From contig NZ_FNSV01000005.1 in assembly GCF_900105905.1 (NCBI RefSeq), positions 7,839,501-7,903,500 of the forward strand: DNA of 64,000 nucleotides, written 5' to 3'. The notes below the pieces were generated by a model, which worked only from the letters and a program-made list of their open reading frames with translations, was not told where the DNA came from and made no database searches. Below are positions 8,041-17,059 of this stretch, piece after piece. The DNA comes from Rhodococcus koreensis (lineage in GTDB: Bacteria > Actinomycetota > Actinomycetes > Mycobacteriales > Mycobacteriaceae). A program made the position numbers and the translations under genes. Within the stretch, counting starts at the first letter, position 1; every line of letters begins with the position of its first letter.

Positions 8041-9150
8041 GTGTCAGTTGCCCACACCAGTGGTCCGGCGGAGGGACGCAGGTTCTCGCTGCTGTCGTTG
8101 TTCGAGGCGATGGCCACTCCGCACCAGCTCGACCGCTACCTCGAACTCGTCACGCCGATGGTCACCGTGCGCGACCTTCGCGCCGAAGTCGTCGAGGTCC
8201 GGCGGTCCACGGCCGACACCGTCACTCTCACGCTGCGCCCCACCCGCCAGTGGCGTGGATTCCGCGCGGGGCAGTTCGTGCAGGTGGGGGTCGTGATCGA
8301 CGGGGTTCGGCACACCCGCTGCTACTCGCCTGCCAATGCGCAGTCGTCCACCGACGGACACGTCGAGTTGACGATCAAGGCGCATCCCGACGGGCTCGTC
8401 TCGCAGTACCTGCACGCGCAGGCGCGCCCCGGACTCGTGCTCGACCTGTCTCAGGCCGCGGGCGAATTCACCCTTCCGTCTCCTCGTCCGCGCCGGCTGC
8501 TGCTGGTGAGCGGAGGCAGCGGAATCACCCCGGTTCTGTCGATGCTGCGCACCCTCGTCGACGAGGAGCACGTCGGAAGCATCACTTTTCTGCACTACGC
8601 GTACACCGAAAACGATGTCGCGTACCTAGACGAGTTGCGCGCACTCGCGGACGCGAACGCCAACGTCTCCCTCGTACTGGCGTACACCGATCAGGAGGCC
8701 GGCGGGCACCTGCACGGGTTCTTCGGTCAGGAGCACCTCGACGCGGTGGCGCCCTGGTACGCCGACGCCGAAACGTTCCTGTGCGGCCCGCCCGGACTGA
8801 TGCGTGGCGTCCGGGAGGTGTACCGCGAACTCGGCATCGAGGACCGTCTGCGCACCGAGGAGTTCGCTCCCGCCGCAGCCCCGGTGGAGGGGGAGGCCGG
8901 CGGCGCGGTGTCCTTCACCGCCAGCGGCGTCACCGCGGACAACTCCGGTGCGACACTGCTCGAACAGGCGGAAGCCGCCGGACTCCATCCGGAGTACGGC
9001 TGCCGGATGGGCATCTGCTTCTCCTGCACCACGGTGAAGACATCGGGGTGCACCAGGAACGTCCGCACCGGCGATACCGACACCGACCCGGACAAGGCGA
9101 TCCAACTGTGCGTCTCGGTTCCGGTGGGCGACGTCGCCCTCGACATCTGA
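8041..9150 (+). CDS. Ferredoxin reductase, electron donor of acyl desaturase (Rv3230c-like)
   Basis: 369 residues from GTG 8041, which follows a strong Shine-Dalgarno GGAGGAGG (8028-8035). The N-terminal two-thirds is an FAD/NAD(P)H module (RCYSPAN flavin motif; LLLVSGGSGITPVLSML nucleotide site; FLCGPPGLM). The C-terminal third is a plant-type 2Fe-2S domain with ligands in CRMGICFSC and a later LCVSV. The order FNR-then-ferredoxin matches Rv3230c, which feeds electrons to the stearoyl-CoA desaturase DesA3. The desaturase follows after 30 bp, so it is the evident partner. Confidence 0.88.
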   Translation: MSVAHTSGPAEGRRFSLLSLFEAMATPHQLDRYLELVTPMVTVRDLRAEVVEVRRSTADTVTLTLRPTRQWRGFRAGQFVQVGVVIDGVRHTRCYSPANAQSSTDGHVELTIKAHPDGLVSQYLHAQARPGLVLDLSQAAGEFTLPSPRPRRLLLVSGGSGITPVLSMLRTLVDEEHVGSITFLHYAYTENDVAYLDELRALADANANVSLVLAYTDQEAGGHLHGFFGQEHLDAVAPWYADAETFLCGPPGLMRGVREVYRELGIEDRLRTEEFAPAAAPVEGEAGGAVSFTASGVTADNSGATLLEQAEAAGLHPEYGCRMGICFSCTTVKTSGCTRNVRTGDTDTDPDKAIQLCVSVPVGDVALDI

Positions 9151-9180
9151 CTTTCACGACATCAACGTTTGGAGACCGAC

Positions 9181-10353
9181 ATGTTTGGACTCTCACTCTC
9201 GTTCCTCCCGTTCGTCGGCGGCACCGACGGTTCCCGTAACGCCGCCCCGGTGGTGCTCAGCCACGACCAGGTCGAAGAGATCGGCAGGGAACTGGACGCC
9301 CTCCGCGACCGGACGGTTGCGGACCTCGGCGCCGAGGACCGCGAATACATCTACAAGATCATCAAGGCGCAGCGGGGATTCGAGGTCGCAGGCCGCGGTC
9401 TGATGTATCTCGGCTTCTTCCCGCCGGCCTGGATCGCCGGCGTCGGCGCCCTCGGCGTGTCGAAGATTCTCGACAACATGGAGATCGGCCACAACGTCAT
9501 GCACGGTCAGTACGACTGGATGCGTGAACCGGGCCTGAACTCCCGGGTGTTCGAATGGGACACCGTCTGCCCTGCCGATCAGTGGAAGCATTCCCACAAC
9601 TACATGCACCACACGTACACCAACATCCTCGGCCGGGACCGGGACATCGGCTACGGCATCCTGCGGATCGACGAGGCGCAGAAATGGAACCCCTACTACC
9701 TGGGGAACCCGGTCTACGCCTTCTTCCTGATGATGCTTTTCGAGTGGGGCGTCATGATGCACGACCTGGAAGCGGAGAACGTGATCCAGGGCAAGCGCAA
9801 GTGGCACGACGTCAAGCCGCTGCTGAGGGGCTGGTGGCGCAAGGCCGGCCGGCAGGTGCTCAAGGACTACGTGATCTTTCCCGCGCTCACCGGGCCGCTG
9901 TTCGTCCCGACACTGCTCGGCAACGTGACCGCCAACCTGATCCGCAACGTGTGGGCCTACTCGATCATCTTCTGCGGCCATTTCCCCACCGGCGTGCAGA
10001 GTTTCACCGAGGACGAGACCGCGGAGGAAACCCGCGGCGAGTGGTACGTCCGGCAGATGCTCGGCAGCGCGAACATCGAAGGGAGCCCGCTGTTCCACAT
10101 CATGTCGGGCAACCTGTCGCACCAGATCGAGCACCATCTGTTCCCGGACCTGCCTGCCCACCGGTATCCGGAGATGGCACCCGTCGTGAAGGCGCTGTGC
10201 GAGAAGCACGGGTTGCCGTACAACACCGGTGGCTTCTTCAAGCAGATCGGCTCCGTGTGGGGGAAGATCTTCACGTTCGCACTGCCGCCCGGTCTCGTCT
10301 CGTCCGACACCCCTCCCGGTGTTATCGTCGAGCGGCAGAAGACTGCAGCCTGA
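9181..10353 (+). CDS. Membrane fatty acyl-CoA desaturase (DesA3-like)
   Basis: 390 residues from ATG 9181, preceded by GGAG at 9171-9174; an in-frame TTG four codons upstream is less likely. All three diiron histidine boxes are present: GHNVMHG (H104, H108), HSHNYMHH (H139, H143, H144) and HQIEHH near residue 315. Hydrophobic segments lie between boxes. It should introduce a cis double bond, probably delta-9, into stearoyl- or palmitoyl-CoA at the inner membrane face, with electrons from the preceding reductase. This supplies unsaturated lipids and precursors of storage and mycolic lipids. Regiochemistry is inferred from family resemblance. Confidence 0.9.
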   Translation: MFGLSLSFLPFVGGTDGSRNAAPVVLSHDQVEEIGRELDALRDRTVADLGAEDREYIYKIIKAQRGFEVAGRGLMYLGFFPPAWIAGVGALGVSKILDNMEIGHNVMHGQYDWMREPGLNSRVFEWDTVCPADQWKHSHNYMHHTYTNILGRDRDIGYGILRIDEAQKWNPYYLGNPVYAFFLMMLFEWGVMMHDLEAENVIQGKRKWHDVKPLLRGWWRKAGRQVLKDYVIFPALTGPLFVPTLLGNVTANLIRNVWAYSIIFCGHFPTGVQSFTEDETAEETRGEWYVRQMLGSANIEGSPLFHIMSGNLSHQIEHHLFPDLPAHRYPEMAPVVKALCEKHGLPYNTGGFFKQIGSVWGKIFTFALPPGLVSSDTPPGVIVERQKTAA

Positions 10354-10366
10354 GAGGCGAAAACAC

Positions 10367-10576
10367 ATGGTGGGGAAGTTCGAGCGGCGCAAGGACACCG
10401 TGCAGGAACTGACGGAGTCCGCGGCCACGCACGTGGGCAAGATCGCGACGATCATCGCGGGCGCCGTCCGGGACGTCACCCGGGAGATCGGCGACTGGGT
10501 ATCCGACGGAATCGAAATGCGCGAGGCCGCGAAGAAGGCCCGCGAAGACGAGGGCGAGGGCGAGACGGTCGACTGA
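10367..10576 (+). CDS. Small conserved hypothetical protein of the desaturase operon
   Basis: 69 residues from MVGKFERRKDTVQELTESAATHVG, starting 13 bp after the desaturase stop. One amphipathic/hydrophobic stretch (VGKIATIIAGAVRDVTREIGDWV) is followed by a highly charged tail (AAKKAREDEGEGE). No known domain recognised. The spacing, and the strong terminator 38 bp after its stop, place it as third gene of the operon, so a link to the desaturase complex or membrane is possible but unproven. Confidence 0.7.
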   Translation: MVGKFERRKDTVQELTESAATHVGKIATIIAGAVRDVTREIGDWVSDGIEMREAAKKAREDEGEGETVD

Positions 10577-10614
10577 GTAACCGGCCGGCGCGTATCGACC
10601 CAGGGTAGAGATCG

Positions 10615-10656
10615 GGCCGCCGGGGGTGCGTTCATGGCACCCTCGGCGGCCTTTCT
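10615..10656 (+). terminator. Rho-independent terminator of the desaturase operon
   Basis: 15-nt arms GGCCGCCGGGGGTGC (10615-10629) and GCACCCTCGGCGGCC (10637-10651) pair over most of their length, with a 7-nt loop, followed by TTTCT. Confidence 0.85.
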
Positions 10657-10716
10657 GCGGGCGGGGCTGAGGCCGATGCTGGTTGCAGCACGAAAACCGC
10701 CCCCCGAAAGGAACCC

Positions 10717-10929
10717 ATGTCTCCCACCACGATCTCCACCACGGCGCGCATCGCCGTCGCCGGATTTGCGGCCCTTGCCATTTCGCTGACCGGTGCCGCA
10801 GGTATGGCCTCGGCCAAGCCGATCTGCGAGACCGGCTGTTCCCAGCCCCTGCCCAACAAGAACCCCAGGCCCGACGTCAAGCAGATGTGCTGGGTCGAAT
10901 GGGGTCAGACACAGTGTCAGGTGAGCTGA
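10717..10929 (+). CDS. Small secreted protein
   Basis: 70 residues. A Sec signal peptide is clear: basic start, hydrophobic core IAVAGFAALAISLTGAAG, and a likely AXA cleavage (MASA|KP). The mature part is only about 35 residues with three Cys (ICETGC, QMCW, QTQC is the fourth), so one or two disulfides are possible. GAAAGGAACCC precedes the ATG. Actinobacteria carry many such short exported proteins of unknown role; no family recognised. The gene lies alone between a terminator and the convergent gdhA. Confidence 0.65.
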   Translation: MSPTTISTTARIAVAGFAALAISLTGAAGMASAKPICETGCSQPLPNKNPRPDVKQMCWVEWGQTQCQVS

Positions 10930-10993
10930 CGCGCCCGTGCTGTCGGAGCGTGGGGCGTGGCGTCGACGGCCAGGCCCTGACCCTACGTTGCTT

Positions 10994-12337
<1,344 letters not shown>

Positions 12338-12438
12338 AGACCACCCCTGCCTTACGTGTGAGGACTTCTTTACCTGACGTTTACATCGGAAACTATAGAC
12401 CGGTGTCAGGACGTCCTGTATCGGGCCGTGCCGGCAGC

Positions 12439-12942
12439 TCAGGATTCTCGTCGCGGTGCGCGGGAATGCATTGCGACAGCGGTGTTCTCGACCGCTTCGC
12501 CGCAGTGCGCGCAGCGGTGTTCCAGTTCCAGCGAGTGCCCGCACTCGTGCACGAGCACCGACGGAGCCTCGTCGACGGCCCATTTGCTGCCCCACTGGAA
12601 CAGGGAGAGCAGCAGTGGCCGCAGGTCCTCGCCCGCGGGGGTGAGGTGGTACTCGAAGCGCGGTGGATGCTCGGAGTACTGCCTGCGTTCGATGACGCCG
12701 ACCTCCTCCAGCTTGCGCAGCCGTGCGGTGAGGATGTCGCGCGAGACGCCGATGTAGCCTGCGATCCGGTCGAAGCGGTGCACCCCGTAGGACAGTTCCC
12801 GGATCACCAGCATCGACCAGCGGTCGCCGATCAACTCCATGGTGGCGGCGATGGCGCAGGGCCTCGGCGTCAGGGGCATGCGGTCCATGACGATCTCGGG
12901 TGTTGCTGGCTTGGTGTCGCCGTTGCTCATGCTTTCCATCAT
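12439..12942 (-). CDS. HxlR-family transcriptional regulator
   Basis: About 167 residues; ATG at 12942, 12939 or 12930 are all possible and none has a good ribosome site. RPCAIAATMELIGDRWSMLVIRELSYGVHRFDRI is the classical HxlR N-terminus, followed by the winged helix (ISRDILTARLRKLEEVGVIERRQY in similar form). A C-terminal HECGHSLELEHRCAHCGE contains two Cys pairs that may bind a metal. Divergent from the SDR gene with a 10-bp inverted repeat in between, so it probably represses that gene and itself. Confidence 0.82.
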   Translation of the reverse strand: MMESMSNGDTKPATPEIVMDRMPLTPRPCAIAATMELIGDRWSMLVIRELSYGVHRFDRIAGYIGVSRDILTARLRKLEEVGVIERRQYSEHPPRFEYHLTPAGEDLRPLLLSLFQWGSKWAVDEAPSVLVHECGHSLELEHRCAHCGEAVENTAVAMHSRAPRRES

Positions 12943-12953
12943 AGAGGGTTGCG

Positions 12954-13001
12954 TTTTCCAACTGATAGGGGTTACTGTCGTCGACATAGTTAGTTGGAAA
13001 A
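12954..13001. promoter_or_regulatory. Perfect 10-bp inverted repeat in the HxlR/SDR divergent promoter
   Basis: TTTTCCAACT (12954-12963) and AGTTGGAAAA (12992-13001) are exact reverse complements separated by 28 bp and flank the divergent promoter region. This is the expected place for the HxlR operator. Inferred. Confidence 0.55.
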
Positions 13002-13029
13002 GCAGACTTACTCACTCGAAGGGGTCGTC

Positions 13030-13746
13030 ATGACCACGATTCAAGATCGAACGGTGCTGGTCACCGGGGCCAGTCGCGGGCTCGGCCGGGCCTTCGTCGC
13101 CGAGGCGCTCGCACGAGGAGCGCGCACGGTCTACGCGTCGGCGCGCGACACGTCCACGATCGACGGGCACCCGCGGGTCGTGCCGGTCCAACTGGATGTC
13201 ACGAACCCCGAATCGGTCTATGCCGCAGCGGAACTCGTCGGGGATCTCGGCGTGCTGATCAACAACGCCGGGATCCTCGTCGGCGAGTCGCCGCTCACGG
13301 GCGATCTCGACGGGATGCGCCGTGAACTCGAAACCAACCTCTACGGCCCGCTCAACGTGACACGCGCGCTCGCACCGATCATCGCCGCCAACGGCGGTGG
13401 CGCGATCCTCAACGTGCATTCCGTGCTGTCGTGGCTGGCGATCGGCGGCTCCTACAGCGTCTCGAAGGCCGCCCTGTGGAGCGCCACCAACGCCATGCGC
13501 GCCGAACTCGCGGCGCAGAACATCCAGGTGGTCGGGCTGCATCTCGGCTACATGGACACTGACATGACGAGTGGTCTGGACGTGCAGAAGATCTCCGCGG
13601 CCGAGGTCGCACGACTGGCCTTCGACGGCATCGAGTCCGGCGCCCACGAGGTGCTCGCCGACGACACCACCCGCACCGTCAAGGCGGCGCTGTCCGGCGA
13701 CCTCGACGTCCTCTATCCGCAGCCGGCGCAGCGGGGAGCCGCATAG
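13030..13746 (+). CDS. SDR-family NAD(P)-dependent oxidoreductase
   Basis: 238 residues from ATG 13030 (GAAGGGG eight bases upstream). TGASRGLG nucleotide motif near residue 13, NNAG near 82, and SYSVSKAAL with the catalytic Tyr-Lys. Substrate unknown. Likely controlled by the divergent HxlR protein, whose family often answers to electrophiles or quinones. The next gene, a PaaI-like thioesterase, begins on the last base of its stop codon, so the two are translationally coupled. Confidence 0.85.
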   Translation: MTTIQDRTVLVTGASRGLGRAFVAEALARGARTVYASARDTSTIDGHPRVVPVQLDVTNPESVYAAAELVGDLGVLINNAGILVGESPLTGDLDGMRRELETNLYGPLNVTRALAPIIAANGGGAILNVHSVLSWLAIGGSYSVSKAALWSATNAMRAELAAQNIQVVGLHLGYMDTDMTSGLDVQKISAAEVARLAFDGIESGAHEVLADDTTRTVKAALSGDLDVLYPQPAQRGAA

Positions 13747-14309
13747 TGAGGCCGTACGGAAACGGTGAGGTGTCGACGGTCGAGAGCCTGCCGGACGCCG
13801 GCGAGTGGGGCGAGACCCGGTCGAAGATCGTCGAATGGCACGACCCGGCAGGTCCGGCGCGCACGGCCCGGGAACTCGACGGCCTCACCTACCTGCGGGC
13901 AATCCTCGACGGCAGCGTTCCGGCGCCGCCCATCGCCAGCCTGATGAATCTGCGGTTTCTCGAGGCCGAACCCGGGAGGGTGGTCTTCGCGCTCGATCCC
14001 GACGAGTCACAGTACAACCCGATCGGCGCCATCCACGGCGGCGCCGTGTGCACGCTGCTCGATTCGGTCGCCGGCTGCGCCGTGCACACCACGTTGCCCG
14101 CCGGGTGGGGGTACACCTCGGTCGAGATCAAGGTCAACTACATCCGCGGGGCGACCCGCGACTCCGGGGCGCTCACCGCCACCGGTGTCGTGAAGAAGGC
14201 GGGCCGCCGCATCGCCTTCGCGGAAGGGGAGGTCACCGACTCGCAGGGCCGCCTGGTGGCCACCGCCACCAGCACGCTGCTGGTGTTCGAGGTTCCACCA
14301 CAGGGCTGA
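13746..14309 (+). CDS. PaaI-family (hotdog) thioesterase
   Basis: 187 residues with GTG start overlapping the SDR stop (TAGTG); a GTG at 13770 is an alternative. The hotdog domain is in the C-terminal two-thirds: YNPIGAIHGGAVCTLLDSVAGCAV carries the HGG motif and active-site Asp of PaaI-type acyl-CoA thioesterases, followed by VEIKVNYIRGAT. It hydrolyses an unidentified acyl-CoA. Its N-terminal 60 residues are not part of the core fold. A hairpin follows the gene. Confidence 0.8.
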   Translation: MRPYGNGEVSTVESLPDAGEWGETRSKIVEWHDPAGPARTARELDGLTYLRAILDGSVPAPPIASLMNLRFLEAEPGRVVFALDPDESQYNPIGAIHGGAVCTLLDSVAGCAVHTTLPAGWGYTSVEIKVNYIRGATRDSGALTATGVVKKAGRRIAFAEGEVTDSQGRLVATATSTLLVFEVPPQG

Positions 14310-14326
14310 CGCAGGACGGTCGGGAA

Positions 14327-14356
14327 ACCCGCCACCCGCGGAGGGGAGTGGCGGGT
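14327..14356 (+). terminator. Hairpin after the SDR-thioesterase pair
   Basis: Arms ACCCGCCAC (14327-14335) and GTGGCGGGT (14348-14356) pair perfectly. No T-run follows, so terminator strength is uncertain. Confidence 0.55.
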
Positions 14357-14539
14357 CCCGATGCACCGTTGCCCCGTCGGGTTGGGGCGATGCGTGAACA
14401 AGACTAATCAGTCGGTTTGCTACGCGCGAGTACGGGACACCGCCGCCGGTCGAAGCAGCCCTACGGCATACCGAAGTTTGATGTACTGAATCCCGTCCTC
14501 ATCAGCGTCATTCCCGGAGCGGTCAAGGAAGGCACACCC

Positions 14540-15364
14540 ATGGGCACGATCACCACGCAGGACGGCACGGAGATCTTCTACAAGGACTGGGGAACCGGTC
14601 AACCCATCGTGTTCAGCCACGGCTGGCCGCTGTCGGCCGACGACTGGGACGCCCAGATGCTGTTCTTCCTCCAGCACGGCTATCGAGTCATCGCCCACGA
14701 CCGGCGCGGGCACGGACGCTCCACGCAGACCGGCGACGGCCACGACATGGACCACTACGCCGACGACCTCGCGGAGTTGACCGCACACCTGGACCTCCAC
14801 GACGCCATCCACATCGGCCACTCGACCGGCGGCGGCGAGGTCGCGCACTACCTCGCGCGACACGGCGAGAGCCGAGTGTCGAAGGCCGCACTGATCAGCG
14901 CGGTGCCGCCGCTGATGGTGAAGACGGAGGCGAACCCGGGCGGCCTGCCCAAGGCCGTGTTCGACGATCTGCAGGCGCAACTCGCGGCCAACCGTTCCGT
15001 CTTCTACCGCGACCTGCCGTCGGGGCCGTTCTACGGATTCAACCGGCCGGGCGTGGAGTCCTCGGAGGCGATCATCGAGAACTGGTGGCGGCAAGGGATG
15101 ATGGGCGGGGCCAAGGCCCACTACGACGGCATCGTCGCCTTCTCGCAGACCGATTTCACCGAAGACCTGAAGAAGATCACGGTGCCGGTGCTCGTGATGC
15201 ACAGCGAGGACGACCAGATCGTTCCCTACGCCGACGCCGGACCCCTGTCCGCGAAACTTCTCGCCAACGGGACGTTGAAGACGTACAAGGACTTCCCCCA
15301 CGGCATGCCCACCACGCAGGCGGAGACGATCAACGCCGACCTGCTGGCCTTCCTGAAGGGCTGA
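14540..15364 (+). CDS. Alpha/beta hydrolase, non-haem chloroperoxidase/arylesterase type
   Basis: 274 residues from ATG 14540 (AAGGAAGG upstream); the frame extends farther but the N-terminus GTITTQDGTEIFYKDWG is the family standard. HGWPLSADDWD is the oxyanion region, GHSTGG holds the nucleophilic Ser near residue 98, and DFPHGMPTTQ the catalytic His. Such cofactor-free enzymes hydrolyse aryl esters and show perhydrolase/haloperoxidase side activity. It stands alone upstream of the lipoprotein hydrolase; 230 bp before it hold only the hairpin noted. Confidence 0.85.
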   Translation: MGTITTQDGTEIFYKDWGTGQPIVFSHGWPLSADDWDAQMLFFLQHGYRVIAHDRRGHGRSTQTGDGHDMDHYADDLAELTAHLDLHDAIHIGHSTGGGEVAHYLARHGESRVSKAALISAVPPLMVKTEANPGGLPKAVFDDLQAQLAANRSVFYRDLPSGPFYGFNRPGVESSEAIIENWWRQGMMGGAKAHYDGIVAFSQTDFTEDLKKITVPVLVMHSEDDQIVPYADAGPLSAKLLANGTLKTYKDFPHGMPTTQAETINADLLAFLKG

Positions 15365-15383
15365 CGCCGGTGTTCCGATCGTC

Positions 15384-16361
15384 GTGAGACGCGTGTCCCG
15401 CCTCGCTCGCCGTACCGGATGCATCGCGGCGCTCGGGTGCGTCGTGGTGTCCGGTTGTGGCACCGCGGCGGACGGCCCCGCGCCCACGACGACTCCGACG
15501 GCGACTGCGGGCAGATTCGTTCCCGGTGCCGGTGACCGTTCCGGGTTGGTCGATATCGGTGGGGGCCGCGGCATCTATCTCGAGTGCCGCGGTTCCGGTT
15601 CGCCCACGGTCGTGCTCGTCTCCGGGGCCGGGGTCGCCGCCGACAATTGGAGTTACACGGGCGACCCCACAGATCAGACGACCCCGCCCGTCCGCACCGA
15701 GCTCGCCGTACACCCCGACATCGCGAAGTTCACCAGAGTATGTGCCTACGACCGTCCCGGCACGGAGCAGATGGACGGCACCGCGAGCCGATCGACCGGC
15801 GTGACGCAACCGACCACTGCGCAGGGCGACGCGGCAGATCTTCGTGCCTTGCTGACGGTCGCCGAGTTGGAGGGACCCCATGTGCTGGTCGGACACTCCT
15901 GGGGCGGAATGATCGCGTCGGCGTACGCCAGGACCTATCCGGACGACGTGTCCGGTCTCGTCCTCGTCGATCCGGGATCGCAGTATCTGCAATCGACATT
16001 GCCGCCTGCCGTGTGGGACCAGTGGATGCGGGACATCGAGACGAACGGCCGGAACCATCCCGGTGCGGAGACACCCGACTATCCCGCCACGCTCGCGGCG
16101 CTCGAGACCATGCCCCCGCTGCCTGCGATGCCCGCCGCCGTCCTGACTTCGGACGAGCCGTTCGACTATCTCGGGATCGGCGACGCCGACACGTACTGGC
16201 CGCAGTGGCTCGACGCCGCCGCGCTCCTCTCGACTGCCCTCGATGCCACCCACATCACGCAGACCGGCAGCGGTCACTTCATCGAGAACGAGAATCCCGC
16301 CCTCGTGGTCGAGCAGATCTGCTCCGTGATCGCCCCGGCAACGAGTTGCCCCGGTTCGTGA
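15384..16361 (+). CDS. Secreted alpha/beta hydrolase lipoprotein
   Basis: 325 residues. A lipoprotein signal ends in the lipobox VVSGC (Cys at about 25), so the enzyme is probably anchored on the outer face of the membrane. A Thr/Pro-rich spacer follows. GHSWGG has the nucleophilic Ser, VLVDPGS the acid region and TGSGHFIENE the His. YDRPGTEQMDG replaces the usual DxRG motif. Substrate unknown. GTG start (15384 or 15393), 19 bp after the previous hydrolase. Confidence 0.8.
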   Translation: MRRVSRLARRTGCIAALGCVVVSGCGTAADGPAPTTTPTATAGRFVPGAGDRSGLVDIGGGRGIYLECRGSGSPTVVLVSGAGVAADNWSYTGDPTDQTTPPVRTELAVHPDIAKFTRVCAYDRPGTEQMDGTASRSTGVTQPTTAQGDAADLRALLTVAELEGPHVLVGHSWGGMIASAYARTYPDDVSGLVLVDPGSQYLQSTLPPAVWDQWMRDIETNGRNHPGAETPDYPATLAALETMPPLPAMPAAVLTSDEPFDYLGIGDADTYWPQWLDAAALLSTALDATHITQTGSGHFIENENPALVVEQICSVIAPATSCPGS

Positions 16362-16385
16362 GGGCCGGGCTCGGGCGGACGGGCA

Positions 16386-16423
16386 CCCCCGATCCCTGAC
16401 TGTGCAGGTGATCGGGGGTTTTC
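16386..16423 (+). terminator. Rho-independent terminator after the lipoprotein hydrolase
   Basis: Arms CCCCCGATC (16386-16394) and GATCGGGGG (16410-16418), followed by TTTTC. Confidence 0.8.
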
Positions 16424-16448
16424 GCCGTCTGACGCTCCGTCGAACGAG

Positions 16449-16521
16449 TGCCCCCGGCAGGATTCGAACCTGCGACCAAGAGATTAGAAGGCTCTTGCTC
16501 TATCCCCTGAGCTACGGAGGC
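16449..16521 (-). tRNA. tRNA-Arg (anticodon TCT)
   Basis: Read on the minus strand: acceptor GCCTCCG/CGGGGGC with discriminator A, D-arm TAGCTCAGGGGATAGA, anticodon loop CTTCTAA giving TCT, and T-arm GGTTCGAATCC. CCA is not encoded. 73 nt. Confidence 0.95.
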
Positions 16522-16578
16522 GCGCAGCAAATATTACCTGCCGCCCCGAGTGCTCCGACCGGGGCTGGGGGGTGTGCG

Positions 16579-16956
16579 TCACGAGCCCAGGACCGCCGCG
16601 CAGAGCAGGAGTCCCGCCAGAACGATCTCGACGACGAAATAGAACCACACGGGGTAGAACCGGGTCGGCCGGTCGGTGAGGGCGGCCACGATCCGGCCGA
16701 ATGCCATCCCCAGCAGGGCGACGGCCACCGTCACCGCGGCGACGGATCGGATGCCGTGGGCGTCGAAGGCCGCGAAAAAGAGCAGGCCCGCCACCGCGAC
16801 ACCGAAGCCGCCGTAGACCGCGCGCACCTCGGCGCGGGCCGTCGCCGAATCCGCGGTCAGACCGAACGGTGCGACCAGGCGGGCGGGCAGGGCGAGCCCG
16901 TAGACGCCCATGCCCGCGAAGAACAGTGCCACCACGATGATCAGAAACTCCGCCAT
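16579..16956 (-). CDS. Four-helix membrane protein, DUF4345-like
   Basis: 125 residues, four hydrophobic segments (start MAEFLIIVVALFFAGMGVYGLALP; end VWFYFVVEIVLAGLLLCAAVL). The conserved AEVRAVYGGFGVAVAGLLFFAA segment is typical of DUF4345. Inner-membrane location expected, function unknown. Divergent from the CopD-CtaG gene by about 100 bp. Confidence 0.72.
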   Translation of the reverse strand: MAEFLIIVVALFFAGMGVYGLALPARLVAPFGLTADSATARAEVRAVYGGFGVAVAGLLFFAAFDAHGIRSVAAVTVAVALLGMAFGRIVAALTDRPTRFYPVWFYFVVEIVLAGLLLCAAVLGS

Positions 16957-17059
16957 CTCAGCCTCTCGTTTCCCTGCGACACGTCCCTGTCGACGGTAGC
17001 CGGAACCGAGACGGACCCTCGCGTCTCCGACGGCCTGTCGTAGGTCCTACCCTTGATGT

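Noticed and set aside
12360..12400. GlnR-like box in the gdhA promoter
   Set aside because: TTTAC and GAAAC half-sites are visible but their spacing does not fit the a-box/b-box pattern.
16279..16530. Short minus-strand frame with VAQGIEQEPSNLLVAGSNPAGGT
   Set aside because: This is the well-known spurious translation of a tRNA gene (tRNA-Arg at 16449-16521).
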